Of a stretch of 64,000 nucleotides of DNA, positions 9,998 through 18,715 are shown piece after piece (position 1 is the first letter of the stretch; each line of letters opens with the position of its first letter). Origin of the DNA: Desulfobacillus sp041396245 (GTDB lineage: Bacteria; Pseudomonadota; Gammaproteobacteria; Burkholderiales; Rhodocyclaceae). The DNA lies in NCBI GenBank assembly GCA_041396245.1, contig JAWKYW010000010.1, positions 1 to 64,000 of the forward strand, written 5' to 3'. Both the position numbers and the translations under genes were made by a program. The notes beneath the pieces are model-generated. The model did no database searches. It saw only the letters and a program-made list of their open reading frames with translations, and was not told the origin of the DNA.

Positions 9998-10078
9998 GTA
10001 GGTCGGCCTTCAGGCCGATGACCGAAGGAAATCCCCATGGGACTGCAGCCGCAGTTGTCGGCCTGAAGGCCGACCTAC
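9998..10078. repeat. GTAGGTCGG palindromic element (REP-like), copy 1
   Basis: GTAGGTCGGCCTTCAGGCCG at the left is mirrored by GGCCTGAAGGCCGACCTAC at the right, with an inner ATGACCGAAGGAAATCCC segment. It lies between ubiU and ubiV. A piece of the inner segment recurs at about 62597. Confidence 0.8.
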
Positions 10079-10093
10079 ATGCCCGAATCACGG

Positions 10094-11107
10094 TCACTTC
10101 CACGGTCGGTAGTAGGCGCCCAGCGTGTGCATATTGCCTTCCGACACCTTGTTCAGTTCCGCCATCCAGGCGTCCCGAACGGAAAAGTCCTGCCGGTTGC
10201 GCAGCGCCTCGTCGATGGCCTCGCGCCACACCTTCGTCACCTGCGCGACGTAGGCCGGGCTTCTTTGGCGGCCTTCGATCTTGATGGCCTTGACGCCGAT
10301 GTCCATCAGCTTCGGCAGCAGTTCCATGGAGTTGAGGCTGGCCGGTTCCTCGATGGCGTAATAGGTTTCGTCGTTCACCTCGAAGCGGCCCTTGCACAGG
10401 GTCGGGTAGCCGGTTTTCTCGCCTTCGGCGAAGCGGTCGATGAGCACGCCGTTCAGGCGCGTCTCCATGCCGCGCGGCGTCTGTTCCCAGCGCACCGCCT
10501 TGGCCGGCGAGCAGACGCCGACGGTATTGGGCGAATCGCCGGTGACGTAGGCGGACAGCGCGCAGCGCCCCTCCACCATGACGCAGAGGCCGCCGAAGCC
10601 GAACAGTTCGATCTCCACCGGCGTGTTCCTGACGACGTGCTCGACCTGCGCCATCGCCAGCACGCGCGGCAGCACGGCGCGCTGGATGCCGAACTGCTCG
10701 TGGTAAAAGTTGATCGCCTCGTAGCTGGTCGCCGAGCCCTGCACGGAAAGGTGCAGGCGCAGTTGCGGGTGTTTCGTCCTGGCGTATTCCATCAGGCCGG
10801 GGTCGGCCAGGATGATGGCGTCGACGCCGAAGTCGGCGGCCTTGTCCACGGCGGCGGTCCAGCGCGCCCAGGTGGCGGTCTGCGGGTAGGTGTTGAGCGC
10901 CAGCAGCACCTTGACGCGGCGGTCGTGGGCGTAGCGGACGCCCTCGCGCAGTTGCGCGTCGTCGAAGTTGAGGCCGGTGAAGTTGCGCGCGTTGGTGTTG
11001 TCCTTGAGGCCGGTATAGACGCAGTCGGCGCCGTTATCGACGGCGGCCTTCAGCGACGGCAGGGCGCCGGCCGGACAGACGAGTTCGAAGGGTTTTCCGG
11101 TGAACAT
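10094..11107 (-). CDS. ubiU: UbiU, O2-independent ubiquinone hydroxylase subunit (U32 family)
   Basis: This U32 family protein of 337 residues has cysteines Cys175, Cys182, Cys199 and Cys238. Their spacing matches the [4Fe-4S] ligands of the known UbiU and differs from tRNA- and rRNA-modifying U32 proteins. It forms a heterodimer with UbiV. It is the first gene of the ubiUVT group and lies about 60 bp downstream of a perfect FNR-type palindrome, implying expression at low oxygen. Confidence 0.9.
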   Translation of the reverse strand: MFTGKPFELVCPAGALPSLKAAVDNGADCVYTGLKDNTNARNFTGLNFDDAQLREGVRYAHDRRVKVLLALNTYPQTATWARWTAAVDKAADFGVDAIILADPGLMEYARTKHPQLRLHLSVQGSATSYEAINFYHEQFGIQRAVLPRVLAMAQVEHVVRNTPVEIELFGFGGLCVMVEGRCALSAYVTGDSPNTVGVCSPAKAVRWEQTPRGMETRLNGVLIDRFAEGEKTGYPTLCKGRFEVNDETYYAIEEPASLNSMELLPKLMDIGVKAIKIEGRQRSPAYVAQVTKVWREAIDEALRNRQDFSVRDAWMAELNKVSEGNMHTLGAYYRPWK

Positions 11108-11166
11108 GGGCGTGAATATCGGTTAAGCCGTTAGGCGCACTTTAGGCGCTGCCCAACCCGCGGACG

Positions 11167-11180
11167 TTGACGTGAGTCAA
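11167..11180. promoter_or_regulatory. FNR/DNR-type box upstream of ubiU
   Basis: TTGAC-GTGA-GTCAA is a perfect 5+4+5 inverted repeat of the CRP/FNR type, about 60 bp upstream of the ubiU start. It suits activation of ubiUVT under oxygen limitation. Confidence 0.65.
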
Positions 11181-11200
11181 AGCTAAAGGCTTGAGCCGTA

Positions 11201-11235
11201 AAAACAAAACCCTTCCGGCGGGAGGGACGGAAGGG
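11201..11235 (-). terminator. intrinsic terminator after prpE
   Basis: An 8-bp stem CCCTTCCG/CGGAAGGG (11210-11217 and 11228-11235) is followed on the minus strand by TTTTGTTTTTA. It lies 114 bp past the prpE stop and upstream of the ubiU promoter region. Confidence 0.8.
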
Positions 11236-11240
11236 CGCCA

Positions 11241-11264
11241 GAAGTCAGTCCGCGGAAGACGGCG
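11241..11264 (+). repeat. 24-bp bipartite motif, copy 2 (one mismatch)
   Basis: GAAGTCAG, 10-bp spacer, ACGGCG. The octamer has one mismatch and the hexamer is exact. Intergenic, between prpE and ubiU. Confidence 0.7.
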
Positions 11265-11348
11265 CCGGGGCCGCCGCCCGCCTTCCCGTGTCCACGCCGC
11301 GGAAGGGACGGCGGTCGTTCGCGGCCCGCCGCCGCGCCTTCCGGTTGC

Positions 11349-13250
11349 TTAATTGCCGCCGACCGCGTCCTTCACCATCTGGATGCCGATCGGGTCGTCG
11401 AGCGTGGTCAGGTCGCCGGGGTCGCGGCCCTCAGCGACGGCCTGGATGGAGCGGCGCAGCACCTTGCCCGACCTGGTTTTCGGCAACTGCGTGATGAAGT
11501 AGACGCGCTTGGGCCGGCCGATCGCGCCGAGCAGGCTGTCCACCTTGGCCATCACCTCCTTTTCCAGCGCGGCGCGCAGTTCCGGCGTAGCGGCGCTGGC
11601 CGGGTCCTTGACCACGGCGAAGGCGAGCGGCATCTGGCCTTTCAGCTGGTCGGCGACGCCGACCACGGCAACTTCCGCGATGGCCGGGTGGGCGCTCACT
11701 GCCTCCTCGATCTCGCGCGTGCCGAGGCGGTGGCCGGCGACGTTGATGACGTCGTCGGTGCGGCCGAGGATGAAGTAGTAGCCGTCCTCGTCGCGGATGC
11801 CCCAGTCGAAGGTGGTGTAGATCAGCTTGTCCCTGAAGCTGGTGAAGTAGGTCTGCACGAAGCGCTCGTCCTGGCCCCACACCGTGCTCATGCAGCCGGG
11901 CGGCAGCGGCGGGATGACGGCGACGACGCCCTTCTCGTTGACCGGCACTTCCCCGGCGGTTTCCTCGTGCAGCAGGCGCACGTCGTAGCCGTAGGCGGGG
12001 AAGGACGGGCTGCCGAACTTGGTCGGATGGTTCTCGATGCCGGGCAGGCCGGTGAGCAGCGCCCAGCCGGTCTCGGTCTGCCAGTAATGGTCGTAGATCG
12101 GCTTCGCCAAAGCCTCGGCGATCCATTGCGCCGTCGTCTCGTCGAGCGGCTCGCCGGCGAGGAAGACGTGGCGCAGCGAGGAAAGGTCGTATTTCCCGAG
12201 GAAGGCCGGATCCTGCTTCTTCAGCACGCGGATGGCGGTCGGTGCCGAGAACATCACCGTCACCTTGTAGTCCTGCACGATCTTCCACCAGATGCCGGCG
12301 TCGGGGCGCAGCGGTGTGCCCTCGTAGACCACCGTCGCCATGCCGTTGATGAGCGGGCCGTAGACGATGTAGGAGTGGCCCACTACCCAGCCGATGTCGG
12401 AGGTGGCGAAGTAGGTCTCGCCCGGATTGGCCTGGTACACGTGGCGCATCGAGGCGGCCAGCGCCACGGCGTAGCCGCCGGTGTCGCGCTGCACGCCCTT
12501 CGGCTTGCCGGTGGTGCCGGAGGTGTACAGGATGTAGGAGGGATGCGAGGACTCGACGAAGGTGCACGGCACCTGCGTGTCCAGGTGCTGCGCGCGCAGC
12601 GTCGCATAGTCGAGGTCGCGGCCGGCGACGAGCGGCATCTCCTTGTCGAGTCCGCGGTTGACGATCAGCACCTTCTCGGCCGGCGTCTCGGCCAGGCGCA
12701 GCGCTTCGTCAACCAGGTGCTTGTAGGGCACGGCCTTGCCGCCGCGCATGCCGGCATCGGCCGTGATCATCACCTTCGGCCGGGCGTCGTCGATGCGGGT
12801 GGCGAGCGAGCTGGCGGCGAAGCCGCCGAACACCACCGAGTGGATGGCGCCGATGCGCACCGTGGCGAGCATGGCGAAGATGGCCTCGGCGATCATCGGC
12901 ATGTAGATCAGCACGCGGTCGCCCTTGCCGACGCCGAGGCTGACGAGGACGGCCGCCATGCGCTGCACTTCGGCATGCAGCTCGGCGTAGGTGTAGGTCT
13001 TCTCCTCGCCGGTCTCGGTCGAGATGTAGATCAACGCCGGCTGGCTGGCGCGGTCCTTCAGGTGGCGGTCGACGGCGTTATGGCAAAGGTTGGTCTCGCC
13101 GCCGACGAACCATTTGGCGAAGGGCGGCTTGGCATAGTCGAGCACTTGCCCGAACGGCTTGTGCCAATCGATCAATGCGGCCTGTTCGGTCCAGAATGCG
13201 TCGCGGTCTTCGATCGAGCGGCGGTGAAACTCCTGGTATTTGCTTCCCAT
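11349..13250 (-). CDS. prpE: PrpE, propionyl-CoA synthetase
   Basis: This AMP-forming acyl-CoA ligase of 633 residues activates propionate to propionyl-CoA for the methylcitrate pathway. It opens with the PrpE signature KYQEFHRRSIEDRDAFW and has the adenylation motif YTSGTTGKPKGV, the GYDV/WGQDERF region and the C-terminal catalytic Lys in KTRSGKVLRR. Acetyl-CoA synthetase is the close alternative, but the N-terminus and length favour PrpE. A strong GGAGGAGGGG site precedes the ATG. No prpB or prpC lies nearby. Confidence 0.88.
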   Translation of the reverse strand: MGSKYQEFHRRSIEDRDAFWTEQAALIDWHKPFGQVLDYAKPPFAKWFVGGETNLCHNAVDRHLKDRASQPALIYISTETGEEKTYTYAELHAEVQRMAAVLVSLGVGKGDRVLIYMPMIAEAIFAMLATVRIGAIHSVVFGGFAASSLATRIDDARPKVMITADAGMRGGKAVPYKHLVDEALRLAETPAEKVLIVNRGLDKEMPLVAGRDLDYATLRAQHLDTQVPCTFVESSHPSYILYTSGTTGKPKGVQRDTGGYAVALAASMRHVYQANPGETYFATSDIGWVVGHSYIVYGPLINGMATVVYEGTPLRPDAGIWWKIVQDYKVTVMFSAPTAIRVLKKQDPAFLGKYDLSSLRHVFLAGEPLDETTAQWIAEALAKPIYDHYWQTETGWALLTGLPGIENHPTKFGSPSFPAYGYDVRLLHEETAGEVPVNEKGVVAVIPPLPPGCMSTVWGQDERFVQTYFTSFRDKLIYTTFDWGIRDEDGYYFILGRTDDVINVAGHRLGTREIEEAVSAHPAIAEVAVVGVADQLKGQMPLAFAVVKDPASAATPELRAALEKEVMAKVDSLLGAIGRPKRVYFITQLPKTRSGKVLRRSIQAVAEGRDPGDLTTLDDPIGIQMVKDAVGGN

Positions 13251-13391
13251 CTTCCCCTCCTCCTTGAGCTGACCCCATGTTCCGCCTGATGGGCGGAAAA
13301 GCGGACATTATAGGGAGTCCCGGCGGGAAGAATGCCGCCCAGGCGACACAGGCGCAGGGTGAATCCGGGCGGTCTTATACAAGACTGGCGT

Positions 13392-14603
13392 TCAAAGGAA
13401 CCTCATCGGATCGACCTGCCACTTCTCGGGCGACTCATGGCCGACGATGCGGTCGGCGCCGCCCTTGCCCATGGGGCGGGAGAGATCCACGTCCTCGGGT
13501 TTCAGGTGGTAGTTGCGGCGGGCATCGAAGACCACGCGCACCAGCGGCTGCAGCATGCTGGCCTCGCGCTGCTCCACCACCACGGCAAGGCGCTGGCTTT
13601 CCAGCCGCACCAGGGTGCCGACCGGGTAGATGCCGACCACCCTGGCGAAGGCGTGCACCAGTTCCGGGTTGAAGTGGAACTTGCTCCACTCGAACAGCTT
13701 GCGCAGGGCTTCGGTCGGCGCCATGCCCTTGTGGTAGACGCGATCGGAGGTGATGGCGTCGTAGACATCGATGATGGCCGCCATCTGGCCGATGCGGGAG
13801 ATCTCGTCGCCCTTCAGCCGGTTCGGGTAGCCGCTGCCGTCGTAGCGCTCGTGGTGCTGGGCGGCGACCTGCAGGGCGGTTTGCGAGATGTTCGGCGTCA
13901 CTTCGAGAATCTCGCGGCTCGCTACGACGTGGTGGCGCATGACGGCGAATTCCTCGTCGCTGAGCTTGCCCGGCTTGTTGAGGATCTTGTCGGGCGTCTG
14001 CATCTTGCCGACATCGTGCACCATGCCGCCGATGCCGGCCTGGCGGATCGTCTCCTCGTCGAGATGCAATCCGCGGCAGAAGGCCATCAGCAGGGTGGCG
14101 ACGCTGACCGAGTGCTGGAAGGTGTACTCGTCCTTGTTCTTGATGCGGTTCAGCGAGATCAGCGCGCCGCTGTTGCGCAGGATCGAGCCGGCCATCTTGT
14201 CCACCATCGGCTCGATCTGCTCGACCTGCACCTGCTTGCCGAGGCGCACGTCGCTCATGATGTTGCGCATGATCTGGTTGGCCTCGGTATGGATCTTGTG
14301 GGCGCGGGCGAGCTCCTCTTGGGTGGAGGCGCGCGGTTCGGGCCGCTTCTCGACCGCCCGCTGCATCTCCTCGTCGAGGTCTCGGTCGACTTCGCCGGCC
14401 GTCGGCGCGTCGGCAACGTCGAGGCCGAGTTCGGTGTCGACATACACCTCGCGGATGCAGGCCTCGTGGATTTTTACCAGGTCGCGCTCGGATTCCAGCT
14501 TGAAGCGGGTGGACAGGAAGGGATGGTCCATCCAGCCGCAATTCAAGTCGTGGATGAACATGCCCGGCTTCAGGTGGGCAGAGGATATCTTCTTGATGGC
14601 CAT
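13392..14603 (-). CDS. HD-GYP domain cyclic-di-GMP phosphodiesterase
   Basis: This 403-residue cytoplasmic protein has an N-terminal DUF3391-like domain (MAIKKISSAHLKPGMFIHDL) followed by an HD-GYP domain with the metal motif HDVGK and the signature HHERYDGSGYP. It would hydrolyse c-di-GMP. No sensory or membrane part is seen beyond DUF3391. Start 14603 matches the family; 14648 is in frame but longer. It stands alone between prpE and the oxidoreductase cluster. Confidence 0.88.
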   Translation of the reverse strand: MAIKKISSAHLKPGMFIHDLNCGWMDHPFLSTRFKLESERDLVKIHEACIREVYVDTELGLDVADAPTAGEVDRDLDEEMQRAVEKRPEPRASTQEELARAHKIHTEANQIMRNIMSDVRLGKQVQVEQIEPMVDKMAGSILRNSGALISLNRIKNKDEYTFQHSVSVATLLMAFCRGLHLDEETIRQAGIGGMVHDVGKMQTPDKILNKPGKLSDEEFAVMRHHVVASREILEVTPNISQTALQVAAQHHERYDGSGYPNRLKGDEISRIGQMAAIIDVYDAITSDRVYHKGMAPTEALRKLFEWSKFHFNPELVHAFARVVGIYPVGTLVRLESQRLAVVVEQREASMLQPLVRVVFDARRNYHLKPEDVDLSRPMGKGGADRIVGHESPEKWQVDPMRFL

Positions 14604-14652
14604 GGTTTTCTGTCGGGGTTCCCGACAGTTAACGGCCGGCTCGGGCAAAGCT

Positions 14653-16275
14653 TTAGATGGTTTCCGGCTCCGTCCGGATGGCCCCGCAGGGACATTCCGC
14701 GACGCAGATGCCGCAGCCCTTGCAGTAGTCGTAGTTGAAGCGGAAGCGCTTGCCCGGCCCCAGCTTGATGACGGCGTTGTCGGGGCAGACGCCGTAGCAA
14801 TTGTCGCACTCGAAGCAGTTGCCGCAGGACAGGCAGCGGCGCGCCTCGAACTGGGCGTTGCCCTCGTCGAGGCCGCCCAGCACCTCCTCGAAGGTGCCCT
14901 GGCGGCGGATGATGTCGAGCACCGGCTGCACGGTCTTCGGCGCGTCCGCGTAGTACCAGGTGTTGAGCTTGTCGAAAGTGGCGACCTCGTGCTTCGGCGG
15001 CGGCGCGTAAGTCTCCCCGCGCAGCCAGGCGTCGATGTGGCGCGCCGCTTTCTTGCCGTGGCCGATCGCCACGGTGACGGTGCGCTCGCCCGCCACCATG
15101 TCGCCGCCGGCGAAGATGCCCGCGTGGCCGGTCATCATGCCGGCGTCGACCTGCACCGAGCCGTTGTCGAAAGTCAGTCCCGGTACCGCGGCGAGCAGCC
15201 CCAGGTCGACGTCCTGGCCCAGCGCCAGCACCAGCGAATCGGCCTCGATGGTCTCGAATTCCCCTGTCGGTTGCGGAAAGCCTGACTCGTCGAGCGCCAT
15301 CTTCTCCACCATCAGCGTCGCTTCGCCGGCTTCCTTGACGGTGGTCAGCCACTTCATCTGCACGCCCTCCTGCAGCGCCTCCTCGACCTCGAAGTCGTGC
15401 GCCGGCATCTTTTCGCGGGTGCGGCGGTAGACGATGATCGATTCCTCGGCGCCGAGCCGCTTGGCGGTGCGGGCGACGTCGATGGCGGTGTTGCCGCCGC
15501 CGTAGACCACGACGCGGCGGCCGAGCAGGGGTTTCTCTTCTTTCTCCATGCCGCGCAGCACCGACACGGCGTCGACGATCTTGCTGGCATCGCCGGCCGG
15601 GATGTAGGCACGCTTGGCGATGTGCGCGCCGACGGCGAGGAAGCAGGCGTCGAACTTGCCGGCTTTCATGGTTGCCGGCAGGTCGTCCACGCGGCTGTCG
15701 AGCTTCAGCTCGACGCCCATGTCCAGGATGCGCTGCACCTCCGCGTCGAGCACCTCGCGCGGCAAACGATACTTCGGGATGCCGAAGCGCATCATGCCGC
15801 CGCTCTGCGCGCCCGCCTCGCAAATCGTCACGGCATGGCCGGCGAGGCGCAGGTGCCAGGCGGCGGAGAGCCCCGCCGGGCCGGAACCGACCACCAGCAC
15901 GCGCTTGCCGGTCTCAGGGCCGGGCGCGACGGTCCAGCCGCGCTTGATCGCCTCGTCGCCGAGGAAGCGCTCGACGGCATGGATGCTCACTGACTCGTCG
16001 AGGCTGCCGCGGTTGCAGGCGCTCTCGCAGGGGTGGTAACAGACGCGGCCCATGATGGCCGGCATCGGGTTGTTGTTCACGAGTTCGCGCCAGGCCTTCT
16101 CGTAGTCGCCCGATTCGGCATGGAACAGCCAGCCCTGGATGTTCTCGCCGGCCGGGCAGGCGTGGTTGCAGGGCGGCAGGCGGTCGACATAGACCGGCCG
16201 CGACGTGCGCCAGGACCCGGTGTGGTTGGCGAGCGAGGAGCCGGGGTCGAGCGTGATGGCGAACGGCTTATCCAT
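14653..16275 (-). CDS. GltD-like FAD/NAD(P) oxidoreductase with C-terminal ferredoxin domain, partner of the 2-oxoacid oxidoreductase
   Basis: This 540-residue protein has an N-terminal Fe-S/helical domain (CNHACPAGENIQGW, CYHPCESACNRG) and two Rossmann motifs (VLVVGSGPAGLSAAW for FAD, VVVYGGGNTAIDVART for NAD(P)). A C-terminal two-cluster ferredoxin part carries CLSCGNCFECDNCYGVC and CKGCGICVAEC. It resembles the diaphorase subunits of phenylglyoxylate-type 2-oxoacid:NAD(P) oxidoreductases. It is last in the operon, 83 bp after the beta subunit. It likely links the TPP enzyme to NAD(P) and replaces a separate delta ferredoxin. A copy of the 24-bp motif is inside (15170). Confidence 0.82.
   Translation of the reverse strand: MDKPFAITLDPGSSLANHTGSWRTSRPVYVDRLPPCNHACPAGENIQGWLFHAESGDYEKAWRELVNNNPMPAIMGRVCYHPCESACNRGSLDESVSIHAVERFLGDEAIKRGWTVAPGPETGKRVLVVGSGPAGLSAAWHLRLAGHAVTICEAGAQSGGMMRFGIPKYRLPREVLDAEVQRILDMGVELKLDSRVDDLPATMKAGKFDACFLAVGAHIAKRAYIPAGDASKIVDAVSVLRGMEKEEKPLLGRRVVVYGGGNTAIDVARTAKRLGAEESIIVYRRTREKMPAHDFEVEEALQEGVQMKWLTTVKEAGEATLMVEKMALDESGFPQPTGEFETIEADSLVLALGQDVDLGLLAAVPGLTFDNGSVQVDAGMMTGHAGIFAGGDMVAGERTVTVAIGHGKKAARHIDAWLRGETYAPPPKHEVATFDKLNTWYYADAPKTVQPVLDIIRRQGTFEEVLGGLDEGNAQFEARRCLSCGNCFECDNCYGVCPDNAVIKLGPGKRFRFNYDYCKGCGICVAECPCGAIRTEPETI
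15170..15193 (+). repeat. 24-bp bipartite motif, copy 3
   Basis: Exact AAAGTCAG, 10-bp spacer, GCGGCG (one mismatch). It lies inside the GltD-like gene on the opposite strand, across codons for Leu-Thr-Phe. Confidence 0.8.
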
Positions 16276-16293
16276 ATTGGGCCTCGTTATTTG

Positions 16294-16358
16294 CCACGGC
16301 GGGCACGGCGGCACGGCGAAAATCAAACAAGAACGCCGTGTCGCCGTGTGCGCCGTGG
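16294..16358. repeat. hairpin element with tandem-repeat arms, CACGGCG type, copy 1
   Basis: The left arm holds CACGGCGG units (CCACGGCGGGCACGGCGG...) and the right arm is the mirror-complement ending GCGCCGTGG. It lies between the beta subunit and the GltD-like gene. A second copy is at 51178. Confidence 0.75.
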
Positions 16359-17360
16359 TTACTGCTCTTCAAGCAAGCCATACTTTCGGATGTTGCGGTT
16401 GGCCATTTCCTGGATGCGGGCGATGGTGTCGACGGCCGGCGTCTTGCCGAAGAGATGGGCGAAGCGCTTCTGCGGCTTCAGGTATTCCTCGACCGGCACG
16501 CGGTGGCGGATCGGCGTCGTGCGCACCACCTCGCCGTGCTCGGCCTCGAACAGCGGGAAGAGGCCGGTTTCCACCGCCAGCCGCGCCAGCTTGATGGTGT
16601 CGTGCGGCTGGGCACCCCAGCCGAGCGGGCAGGGCACCAGGATGTGGATGTAGCGCGCGCCCTTCGCCGTCATGGCGCGACTGACTTTTTCCTCGAGGTC
16701 GCGCAGGTAGGCCACCGAGGCGGTGGCGACGTAGGGGATGCCGTGCGCCATGGCGATCAGGGGCACGTTCTTGCCCTGGCCGAAGGTGTTGCCCGGCGCC
16801 GCGCCGACCGCCATGGTGGTCGCCGTGCGCGCCGCCGGCGGCGTCGCCGAGGAGCGCTGCACGCCGGTGTTCATGTAGGCCTCGTTGTCGTAGCAGATAT
16901 AGAGCACGTCGTCGTTGCGCTCGAACATGCCGGAGAGGCAGCCGAAGCCGATGTCGGTGGTGCCGCCGTCGCCGCCCTGGGCGATGACGCGCACCTCCTT
17001 GCGGCCCTTCACCTTCATCGCCGCCGCGACGCCGGTGGCCACCGCCGCGGCGTTGCCGAAGAGCGAGTGGATCCACGGGATCTGCCAGGACGTTTCCGGG
17101 TAGGGCGTCGAGAACACCTCGAGGCAGCCGGTGGCGTTGCAGGCGACGATCTGGTTGTCCGCCGCGCGCATCGCTGCGTCGATGGCGTAGCGCGCGCCGA
17201 GCGCCTCGCCGCAGCCCTGGCAGGCGCGGTGGCCCGAGTTGAGCGAGTTGGTGCGCTGCATGTTGGCCTGCACGCTGCGCTGATCGGCATCGAGCAGGCG
17301 GTTGCCGACGGTGAAGGTGCCGGTCTGGTAGAACTTGATCTGCTGCGTTTCCATGGGCAT
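16359..17360 (-). CDS. 2-oxoacid:acceptor oxidoreductase, beta subunit (TPP-binding)
   Basis: This 333-residue subunit has the TPP-binding stretch GGDGGTTDIGFGCLSG followed by CYDNEAYMNTG, and Fe-S cysteines in ACQGCGEALG with a later NATGC. It decarboxylates a 2-oxoacid (pyruvate or an aryl analogue) together with the alpha and gamma subunits. An internal ATG at 17354 is equally possible as start. It is separated from the alpha gene by a REP-like element. The substrate cannot be told from the sequence alone. Confidence 0.85.
   Translation of the reverse strand: MPMETQQIKFYQTGTFTVGNRLLDADQRSVQANMQRTNSLNSGHRACQGCGEALGARYAIDAAMRAADNQIVACNATGCLEVFSTPYPETSWQIPWIHSLFGNAAAVATGVAAAMKVKGRKEVRVIAQGGDGGTTDIGFGCLSGMFERNDDVLYICYDNEAYMNTGVQRSSATPPAARTATTMAVGAAPGNTFGQGKNVPLIAMAHGIPYVATASVAYLRDLEEKVSRAMTAKGARYIHILVPCPLGWGAQPHDTIKLARLAVETGLFPLFEAEHGEVVRTTPIRHRVPVEEYLKPQKRFAHLFGKTPAVDTIARIQEMANRNIRKYGLLEEQ
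16665..16688 (-). repeat. 24-bp bipartite motif, copy 4
   Basis: Both halves exact on the minus strand, read in the gene as Lys-Val-Ser-...-Thr-Ala within the beta subunit. Confidence 0.85.
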
Positions 17361-17384
17361 GTCCCTGTTTTCGCTGGTCGGGCT

Positions 17385-17452
17385 GTAGGTCGGGCTTCAG
17401 CCCGACTTGTGCGGTTGATCAGTCGCCGATGTCGGGCTGAAGCCCGACCTAC
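17385..17452. repeat. GTAGGTCGG palindromic element (REP-like), copy 2
   Basis: GTAGGTCGGGCTTCAGCCCG mirrored by GGGCTGAAGCCCGACCTAC, with a 28-bp centre. It sits between the alpha and beta subunit genes. Confidence 0.85.
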
Positions 17453-17476
17453 AGCCGCCTTTCCGTCACATTCTCC

Positions 17477-18715
17477 TCAACGCACCCCCAGGTCGCGCAG
17501 GATGTTCTCGGCCGACGGGCCGGAGCGGCGCTGCGCCTTCTCGCGTTCCAGTTCGCGATCGATCGCCGCCTGGTTCAGGTCGAGGAAGGTGAGCGGCTCC
17601 AGGTCGTCGCGCAGGGCGCGTTCGAACAGACCGCGCAGGCTGGACTTGGTGATGGCCCGCCCGCCCAGTCCGGCTACCACCGTGTAGGCGTGCAGCGAGA
17701 TGCCCGACAGCGCCATGCGCAGATTGTGCGAGACGATGCCGCCGATGCCCACCGCCAGCGACTTCTCGATCACCACCAGGCGCTTGGCGTGCGAGAGCAG
17801 CTCGTGCAGTTCGTCGCTGGGGAAGGGACGGAAGGAGACGATGGCCGCCGCGCCGATGGCGTGGCCTTCCTCGCGCAGTTCGTCGATGACGTCCTTGATG
17901 GTGCCGTTCACCGAACCCAGCGCGACGACGATGGTCTTCGCGTCCTCGGCGCGATAGCTGCGGATGAGGCCGCCCGAGTCGCGGCCGAATACCGTCTTGA
18001 ATTCCTGCGAGAACCGAGGGATCAGCTCCAGCGCGCGCATCTGCTTGTGGTGGGCGAGGTAGCGCACCTCCATGAAGGCCTCCGGGCCGACCATGGCCCC
18101 GATGGAGACGGGCTCCTTCGGGTCGAGCACCTGGCGCGGCTCGAAGGGCGGCAGGTAGGCGTCGACCTGCGCCTGCGTCGGGATGTCGAGGCGCTCGTAG
18201 GCGTGGGTCAGGATAAAACCGTCGACGCAGACCATCACCGGCATCGACAGCTCCTCGGCGAGGCGGAAGGCCTGGATGTGCAGGTCGGCCGCCTCCTGGT
18301 TGGTCTCGGCGTAGAGCTGGATCCAGCCGGCGTCGCGCATCGACATCGAGTCGGTGTGGTCGTTCCAGATGTTGATCGGCGCGCCGATGGCGCGGTTGCC
18401 GATGGTCATGACGATCGGCAGGCCGAGGCCGGCAGCGTTGTACACCGCCTCCGCCATGAACAGCAGGCCCTGGCTGGCGGTGGCGGTGTAGGTGCGCGCG
18501 CCGGCGGCGGAAGCGCCGATCGCCACCGACAGCGCGGCGAATTCGGACTCGACGTTGATGAACTCGCAGTTCAACAGGTCGCCGGCCTTCACCATTTCGC
18601 CGAGGCCCTCGACGATGTGCGTCTGCGGCGTGATCGGGTAGGCGCAGATCACCTCGGGACGGCACAGGGCGACGGATTCGGCGATGGCATGGGAGCCCTC
18701 GGTCTGCTTAAGCAT
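17477..18715 (-). CDS. 2-oxoacid:acceptor oxidoreductase, alpha subunit
   Basis: This 412-residue subunit has the pyrimidine-binding domain opening (GSHAIAESVALCRPEVICAYPITPQT) and a VESEFAALS motif with the conserved Glu, as in PorA/PadG-type alpha chains. The ATASQGLLFM motif and the C-terminal VVIEKSLAVGIGG region also match pyruvate or phenylglyoxylate oxidoreductases. Its start overlaps the gamma gene by 8 bp. The order gamma-alpha-beta-diaphorase implies one complex. Confidence 0.87.
   Translation of the reverse strand: MLKQTEGSHAIAESVALCRPEVICAYPITPQTHIVEGLGEMVKAGDLLNCEFINVESEFAALSVAIGASAAGARTYTATASQGLLFMAEAVYNAAGLGLPIVMTIGNRAIGAPINIWNDHTDSMSMRDAGWIQLYAETNQEAADLHIQAFRLAEELSMPVMVCVDGFILTHAYERLDIPTQAQVDAYLPPFEPRQVLDPKEPVSIGAMVGPEAFMEVRYLAHHKQMRALELIPRFSQEFKTVFGRDSGGLIRSYRAEDAKTIVVALGSVNGTIKDVIDELREEGHAIGAAAIVSFRPFPSDELHELLSHAKRLVVIEKSLAVGIGGIVSHNLRMALSGISLHAYTVVAGLGGRAITKSSLRGLFERALRDDLEPLTFLDLNQAAIDRELEREKAQRRSGPSAENILRDLGVR

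Noticed and set aside
11349..13250. Acetyl-CoA synthetase (acs) call for the AMP-forming ligase
   Set aside because: The N-terminal KYQEFHRRSIEDRDAFW signature and 633-residue length fit propionyl-CoA synthetase better.
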